Of a stretch of DNA of 64,000 bases, positions 58,845-64,000 are shown piece by piece (positions within the stretch are counted from its first letter, which is position 1; the number at the start of each line of letters is the position of its first letter). The stretch is from Podospora pseudoanserina. Taxonomy: Eukaryota; Ascomycota; Sordariomycetes; Sordariales; Podosporaceae. The stretch lies in the NCBI RefSeq assembly GCF_035222485.1, contig NC_085923.1:124001-188000 (forward strand), read 5' to 3'. The notes beneath the pieces are model-generated. The model worked only from the letters and a program-made list of their open reading frames with translations, did not search any database and was not told the origin of the DNA. The position numbers and the translations under genes are program-made.

Positions 58845-61800
58845 TCACAAAGGCTCTCCCTCCCACAGTCCCAACACCCTCTCCCTCACCCCAGCCCTCT
58901 GCTTGATCCCCTCGTAATACTTTCTGAGATATACCTGCTTGATTTCCTCTTCCCCCTCCTCTGTAGTTTTCCCCTTGCTCCCAAAACTCACCGCAAACAC
59001 CTGCTCCCCACAAACCCTTACAATATCATGCAACACCGGCCACAAGGCGAAATCCACCGGCGACGCCGTCTCCCCCCCAAGCACGAACAACCCCTTCCCC
59101 CTCTCCGCACCGGCCCTGACCTCCCCCTCCCAAAACTCCAGCTCCTCCCACAGCAGCACCGTCACAACCTTCTTCACCTTGCCCATCCCGGGCTCCTCCC
59201 CTCCCAACCTCTCCCCCAACCCCTCCCGAACAGGCCGCCAAATCCCCTCCCCAAACTCCCTCACCGCCCTGTCCAATAACATGAACCGCTTGGCCACCTG
59301 CCCAGGACCAAACTGATCATACCTCCTCCCCGCCCCGTAAACCGCATCCAAATACCTCAACACGTTCCCCCACCCCTCCACCACCCCCCGGTCGGGATCG
59401 TTATCCTCAAACCTGCCCCCCGCGGTGCTCACGCTCCCCTTTGCGCAATTTACCCCCAACTCCCCCAGCGCGAACAAGACGCTCGCGTTGGCGATGACGT
59501 CGCTCCCGAGACAGTACCGCTTCGGCGTCCCCATGTGCAGCACAGTAAAACCGCCGGCGTAAAAGCCCTCCCAGTCAAAAGCCGGATCGTTATTCTCGGC
59601 GGAAAAGGCCTTTAGGAGTTGAATCGCCTCCGGAGTCTGCCCGTTGCGGACGGGTTGGGCTTCACCAAAGGTTTTGCCGGGGGAGCCCTGGCCCCAGATG
59701 AGGGTTTGGGAGGGGTTGATGTACGTTCCGATTTGGCGGAAGGTGAGGGAGATGCGGTGACCAGAGTGGGAGAGTTCAGAGGGGGATTTGGAAAGGGGGG
59801 GTCGTTTGTCCGGGCGGATGGCGTGGAGCCAGTGCTTGTTTGTCGAGAGGCCCATGCGGAGGAGCGAGTTGTGGGGGAGGGGGACGCGTTGGATCTGGCG
59901 TTTGGCTTTTTCCGCAGGCGAGGTTTCTTCTTGGTGGTGTTTGGAGGGGCGGCGTTTGGTGCGGAAAACCATGGTTCGCTCGGCGCCGAGGGAGAGGTTG
60001 GCGATGAAGCTGTTGGGGACGATGTCGAGGGTTTTGTCGCTGTGCTCGCTGATGTAGTCGTCGCCGCCGCGATAGTGTTGGATCAGGACGTGGTTGACGG
60101 GGTGGCCGAGGTGCTTTTCGATTGCGGTCTTGATCTGGAGGACGGTGGGGGAGAAGGGGAGGAGAGGGGGCGATTCGTCGGCTGGGTGGCGGTAGACGGG
60201 CATGTTTCCGTCCTTGTCGACTTCACCCTGGACGGCTATGCGACGAGGAACCTCGCCGCCCATGTGGGACATGCCGGCCCAGCTGACTTCCTCCAGCAGA
60301 CGTTCAAAGGCATCGGCCGCGAGAGTTGGCGAAAGAACATTGGTGATGACATGAGTGTCGCCTTCACAGGAAGGCTCAGATACAGCACTGGTGAGTTTGA
60401 CGTCCACACTCTTGGCATCCGGACCAGCTTCCATCTTGGGGCTGCCAGGCTCTTTGCTGTCCCTCTCAGAATCCGAATCTACCTCGATCTTGGAGTTGGT
60501 CAGCTGCTGGGTGATCTTCTCAACCTCCGGGTCTGGCTCGATCTTGAGGCTGTCGTGTTGCTTCTTGTCCATGTTGTCCGTCTCAGAGCCCACCTCGATC
60601 TTGGTTCTCTTGGTCTGGTGCGGCTCGTCAGGATCGGCTTTCTTCTCGGTCGAGTCCTTCACAGCAGGCGGAGTTGGGTCAGCGTTGGGAGGGGACCTCG
60701 GCGGCGATGCGAAGCTTTTATCAGAACCCGAATTGCGCAGCCGTAGTCGGGCGTGTGTTCTTACCCTAGTGGCATTCTCAGATTTAGTGATGGGTGCGCC
60801 AGGGGCGCGGGCCGGACCTTGTGGGCTGCTCAATGACAGCTCGCCCTGCTTTGATCCACCACCACTCGTGACGGGCTGCTTCTCCTGTTTCCTCAGCGAC
60901 TCATCATCGTTGCCTGACGGCGACGAGTCCGAGTCAGCCTCCAAGGGCGTGTGTATGTATTGCTGTTGGACTTGGACATGGGCGTCTTGGGAAGGGCGTT
61001 GGTGTGCAGCAGTCGAAGTGCTTGGCCCGCTTGCGCCCCGATCTGGTGGAGGCGGCGCCGTCTTGGCAGACGTGGAGGTGGGCCCGGGAGCCTTGTCTTT
61101 CCGTGGTGTGACCGAAGACCCGCTCGGCCGGTTCAACTGCATGTTGGAGATAAAGGGGGAGAGCCCAGACGGGCGGCTGTCTGCCGGCGGCGGTTGCAGT
61201 TCTTGCATGACTGCGCTGGCGTTGACCACCTGGCTGCCCGTCAACTGCACGAGCTGTTTGACGGCGTTGAAGTGCCGCAGCTGATTCCGGAAACCACAGC
61301 AGTCCTCCACAATCGTCATCTCGTATCCATGTCTGCCTGCATCCAGCGCTGTCGCGTAGATGCTGATGTTGGTCAGGGCTCCACACACGTACAGCCCTGT
61401 CACGAAGCGACGCCTCAGTGTCTGCACCAACTCTTGTTGACTCGAGGCAAAGGCGCTGTAGTGTGTCTTGGTGAAGACAATATCCCGGGTGGCATCGACG
61501 GCTTCTTGGACTTCTGCAACCAACTCGGCTCCTTTGGTCCCCTTTCTAACACAGGGTTTCTTCGGAGCCCCTCCGTTGCTCAGAAATGCCTCGTCGTCAG
61601 CCTCCATCGCGGCGCCATCGTGTTCTCGTGAGGTGGGAGGGCGACCCCGAGCGCTGCCTGGTCTTGGTGGGCGTATTGGCACGTTGGCTGTGATGATCTG
61701 CTCTCCTTCGGCCGATAATGACCGGTGACGCTCAAACTCGCTGCGGACCCAGACCACATCACCGGCGCCAGAATCTCGGAAAACTTTGACCAACTCAAGG

Positions 61801-61946
61801 GACCGCTTCATAAAGTCGTCAGGCTCGCTCACAGGCAGAGCTCCGTCTGGGGAAATAAAGTCATTCTGGAGGTCGACGACCAGCAGGGCCTTCCGTGTCC
61901 GTATGGCCGGAATGGCGGCGGGGTTGATGGGGAACGCAGGGCGCAT
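58845..61946 (-). CDS. Isochorismatase-like / AlkB-like dioxygenase / GST-C-like fusion protein
   Basis: A single minus-strand exon encodes 1033 aa in three folded parts. Residues 18-245 are an isochorismatase-type cysteine-hydrolase fold: VVDLQNDF (Asp25), FTKTHYSAF (Lys160), and VCGALTNISIYATALDA, in which the usual nucleophile Cys is Ser195. Residues 250-530 are a disordered, acidic linker. Residues 530-745 form an AlkB-like 2OG-Fe(II) dioxygenase with the full iron and oxoglutarate set: His635 and Asp637 (SEHSDK), His708 (KHWLHAI), Arg731 and Arg737 (RISLTFR). Residues 770-1033 end in GLFVLGGETASPVDFALWPV and YLRKYYEGIKQRAG, typical of a glutathione-transferase C-terminal helical domain. 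AlkB enzymes remove alkyl groups from nucleic acids or proteins; the substrate here is unknown. I regard such isochorismatase-AlkB fusions as fungal. A cryptic GTAAGA donor in the linker has no phase-matching acceptor. Confidence 0.85.
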   Translation of the reverse strand: MRPAFPINPAAIPAIRTRKALLVVDLQNDFISPDGALPVSEPDDFMKRSLELVKVFRDSGAGDVVWVRSEFERHRSLSAEGEQIITANVPIRPPRPGSARGRPPTSREHDGAAMEADDEAFLSNGGAPKKPCVRKGTKGAELVAEVQEAVDATRDIVFTKTHYSAFASSQQELVQTLRRRFVTGLYVCGALTNISIYATALDAGRHGYEMTIVEDCCGFRNQLRHFNAVKQLVQLTGSQVVNASAVMQELQPPPADSRPSGLSPFISNMQLNRPSGSSVTPRKDKAPGPTSTSAKTAPPPPDRGASGPSTSTAAHQRPSQDAHVQVQQQYIHTPLEADSDSSPSGNDDESLRKQEKQPVTSGGGSKQGELSLSSPQGPARAPGAPITKSENATRVRTHARLRLRNSGSDKSFASPPRSPPNADPTPPAVKDSTEKKADPDEPHQTKRTKIEVGSETDNMDKKQHDSLKIEPDPEVEKITQQLTNSKIEVDSDSERDSKEPGSPKMEAGPDAKSVDVKLTSAVSEPSCEGDTHVITNVLSPTLAADAFERLLEEVSWAGMSHMGGEVPRRIAVQGEVDKDGNMPVYRHPADESPPLLPFSPTVLQIKTAIEKHLGHPVNHVLIQHYRGGDDYISEHSDKTLDIVPNSFIANLSLGAERTMVFRTKRRPSKHHQEETSPAEKAKRQIQRVPLPHNSLLRMGLSTNKHWLHAIRPDKRPPLSKSPSELSHSGHRISLTFRQIGTYINPSQTLIWGQGSPGKTFGEAQPVRNGQTPEAIQLLKAFSAENNDPAFDWEGFYAGGFTVLHMGTPKRYCLGSDVIANASVLFALGELGVNCAKGSVSTAGGRFEDNDPDRGVVEGWGNVLRYLDAVYGAGRRYDQFGPGQVAKRFMLLDRAVREFGEGIWRPVREGLGERLGGEEPGMGKVKKVVTVLLWEELEFWEGEVRAGAERGKGLFVLGGETASPVDFALWPVLHDIVRVCGEQVFAVSFGSKGKTTEEGEEEIKQVYLRKYYEGIKQRAGVRERVLGLWEGEPL
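60430..60610. repeat. Degenerate ~55-bp tandem repeat inside the fusion gene linker
   Basis: On the plus strand the word CTCGATCTTG (or CCATCTTGG) recurs about every 54-57 bp (near 60434, 60487, 60540 and 60597). On the coding strand this gives four K-[IM]-E motifs at residues 449, 468, 486 and 504. Confidence 0.65.
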
Positions 61947-64000
61947 GATGTGTTGACAGGCTTATGATAACATCAGTTTCTTGTTCAAAATGTCAACAAA
62001 AGAAGAAATTGAAAAGGGGGAGGAAACAACCTCAGAGTATTCTTGGATTTTCCACACAGCATCACCGGCCCGTCAACTCGATATAAGATATGCTTGAAAA
62101 GGCAAGAGACAGAAAAGTTCAAGTCATAGGGCGCGTTGTTGACATGGCAAGCAAGCGTCGGCCGTGTCAGGTTGCAGCGGGTGGATGGTTCGTCGAGTGG
62201 CGCCTCGCTCTGTTTCACTCCCTGAGCTCCTCTGAGGTTGACGTCGATGTCTGGTGGGCCAAAAGATGCCGTTCTCGGATCGGAAGCTTGTCACTGGGAT
62301 ATCCACTTGCCGCGGCGGGGCGTTTTAGTTGGTCGTTCTTGGAGGTTGGCGTGTATCGTCCCTCGAGCTGGCTTTTGGGGCAGATGATGGTGTTGACAGG
62401 AAAAGTACACGGGGACATCAACAGACTGAACCAAGCGTTATTATTTAGTCATTCGGCGGCGGCGCAAACTCGAATCGGACCGGACACTTTCAGGAAGGCT
62501 TCCGCTCTCGGTGGAAGAATCGGTCAGCAGAGACAGCAAAAGTCTCCGTGTTCAGATAAGAAGAAGAGAAGGTGACAAGACGGTTTTATGATCGGGACCC
62601 GGGATGCGGCGGTGGGGTAAAAATGGCGATACGACCTTCATCTCTCAGATCGGAATCTCTTCTTCTGAAGGCTTGGGTGTGTGTGAGTGGTCCGCAATTT
62701 ATCTGGCCCTGCCAGGCCCTCGCCAAGCACTGCAACAGCAACAACACCACGCATACACTACACGCCCCCCCTCTATCTCCTGAAAATCATGTGTCTCCGT
62801 GTCTCATCAACCATCAACCTGCTGGAAGGAGTAAGGCCAGCTCTTGACATTGACAGGACCCCTGCCCCGCATGTTCGGACGGATGGCCCCAGGCCCAGAT
62901 GCTCAGGGCAAGGATCACGACAACCTTGAAGTGGCGTTGGCCAACCACACTCTCCCGGAGCTGGCTCCTCGACCCCACCATCCATCCCACTTCACGTCGG
63001 TCTATCATCAGGGCGAGATTTACATCCAAGAGGAGAGGATGATATTCCCTCATGTTGTAATGGCTCGAGCCCACAAGGACGAACGAAACTTGATACCATT
63101 TACCAACAGCCATCGTCCCTTGAAGACTCCCCTCTCTCGCACCCTCACCACAAAATAGTTTGACGCACAAAAGTAACTTGACCGATATTATACTATGAAC
63201 CATGCTTTAAAAGTAAAGAAATGGGCCCCTTTAAAGCCTATAGACCATCCTTCAACTCATGTTGACCTACCTTCGTGTCTCAATTATTCTGTGCCAAGGG
63301 TGCCTCGAAATACCAGGTACACGACCGCTACCACCCAACCTGAACAACGGAAATGTAAATTTCCGAACACGCTGTTGGTCTGCTCGTAAAACTCTTATAG
63401 ATCCGATATACCCACCCATCCGAAACCAGTCTCATAATCCAGGAACAGAAATCTATATCAAGCAAGAACCGCCACTTACCAACCGCCTACATGTATGTAC
63501 TCACGGAACTCCACGGAAAACCTCAGAACTATACACAAAATCCTGCAGCCGACTTTGGGAACGTTGGATGATGGCCCGGCCTGCATATGCACGCGAAAAC
63601 GGCGTCTGTGTGTTTCTGCTCACATGATGCAGAGACACACGGCAGGTTGGCGGTCAGGGAGATTCATCAGGACAGGAAACGGAAGAACGGCCTGGTCCGT
63701 GTCTTCTCCTGTGTGCGAAGACATTCATGATCTGAGATCCTTCCATGTTGATGTTGCATCAGACAGCTAGTTTATCGCTTTCCGCAACGCGGCACAGCTC
63801 CTGCCAGGCAAGCATATTGAAGGCACAGGGCACATCATATACGGTGTAGAATGCAAGGGCTAATTGCACCTCGTCTCAAGTATATCCACAGGCCAGCCAG
63901 AAGTTCACAAGAAAATACAACCGCAACAAGCTGAATAATAATCCTCACCCGAGACAACCAGGGGCGTGGAGGGAAAATGCAGAATCTGGCGGCGGCGGCG
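61947..64000. other. Right-end intergenic region
   Basis: 2.05 kb upstream of the fusion gene without a supported gene. A 95-codon frame at 62871-63158 (starting MFGRMAPGPDAQ) has coding-like composition but no recognisable relative or splice partner. The last bases are a GGC repeat cut by the window edge. Confidence 0.4.

Noticed and set aside
60715-60766. Possible intron in the fusion-gene linker (GTAAGA...AAAAG)
   Set aside because: Donor is phase 0 but the only nearby acceptor would be phase 2; splicing would break the frame that continues into the dioxygenase.
62871-63158. 95-codon frame starting MFGRMAPGPDAQ
   Set aside because: Coding-like composition but no recognisable relative, domain or splice partner; not strong enough to call.

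Overview
The window is nuclear DNA of a filamentous ascomycete, most likely a member of the Sordariales. Introns are short (mostly 55-100 nt) with CTAAC/CTGAC-type branch points. The GH6 endoglucanase closely matches remembered Humicola-type Cel6B, UstYa-type and GH16-type fungal families are present, and one AT-rich block shows C-to-T and G-to-A decay typical of repeat-induced point mutation (RIP). No bacterial-style operon, CRISPR array, tRNA or rRNA gene was recognised. Gene models were built by hand from reading frames and GT-AG (once GC-AG) junctions; all family calls come from motif recognition, not database searches.

Left part (1-23.1 kb), accessory in character: the 3' end of an unrecognised gene; a cytochrome P450; a secreted GH6 endoglucanase with a C-terminal CBM1; a membrane UstYa-family protein; a broken GMC oxidoreductase; a small secreted, probably GPI-anchored protein that lacks an ATG and may start at CTG; a large PLP-dependent amino-acid decarboxylase on the minus strand; a broken MYND-finger gene; an alpha/beta hydrolase; a single-pass surface protein with a Gln-rich tail; a truncated GH16 gene; and a heavily broken gene of a fungal '2EXR/F-box-like' type. 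Four of these loci are pseudogenes carrying frameshifts, stops and deletions.

Centre-left (23.1-26.6 kb): an AT-rich, gene-free repeat island. It holds a 707-bp element with ~200-bp inverted arms (23484-24190) and a second, strongly RIP-mutated copy of the arm (24192 onward). That copy is split by a ~364-bp insertion of normal composition flanked by a 9-bp direct repeat.

Right part (26.6-62 kb), mostly conserved housekeeping genes: a proteinase K-like subtilase; PRP24/SART3-type U4/U6 snRNP factor; an unknown 215-aa protein; a 77-aa protein with a Cys-rich tail; a DUF4360 secreted protein; a DHX29-like DEAH RNA helicase head to head with GCN1; ribosomal protein eL19; mitochondrial serine hydroxymethyltransferase; and a 1033-aa fusion of an isochorismatase-like domain, an AlkB-like 2OG-Fe(II) dioxygenase and a GST-C-like region. 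The helicase, GCN1 and eL19 all bear on translation; SHMT feeds one-carbon metabolism.

The strongest candidates for a second look are the nested repeat island, the isochorismatase-AlkB fusion (nucleophile Cys replaced by Ser, four evenly spaced K-[IM]-E motifs in the linker), the CTG-start gene, and the homopolymer-linked C-terminal extension of GCN1.
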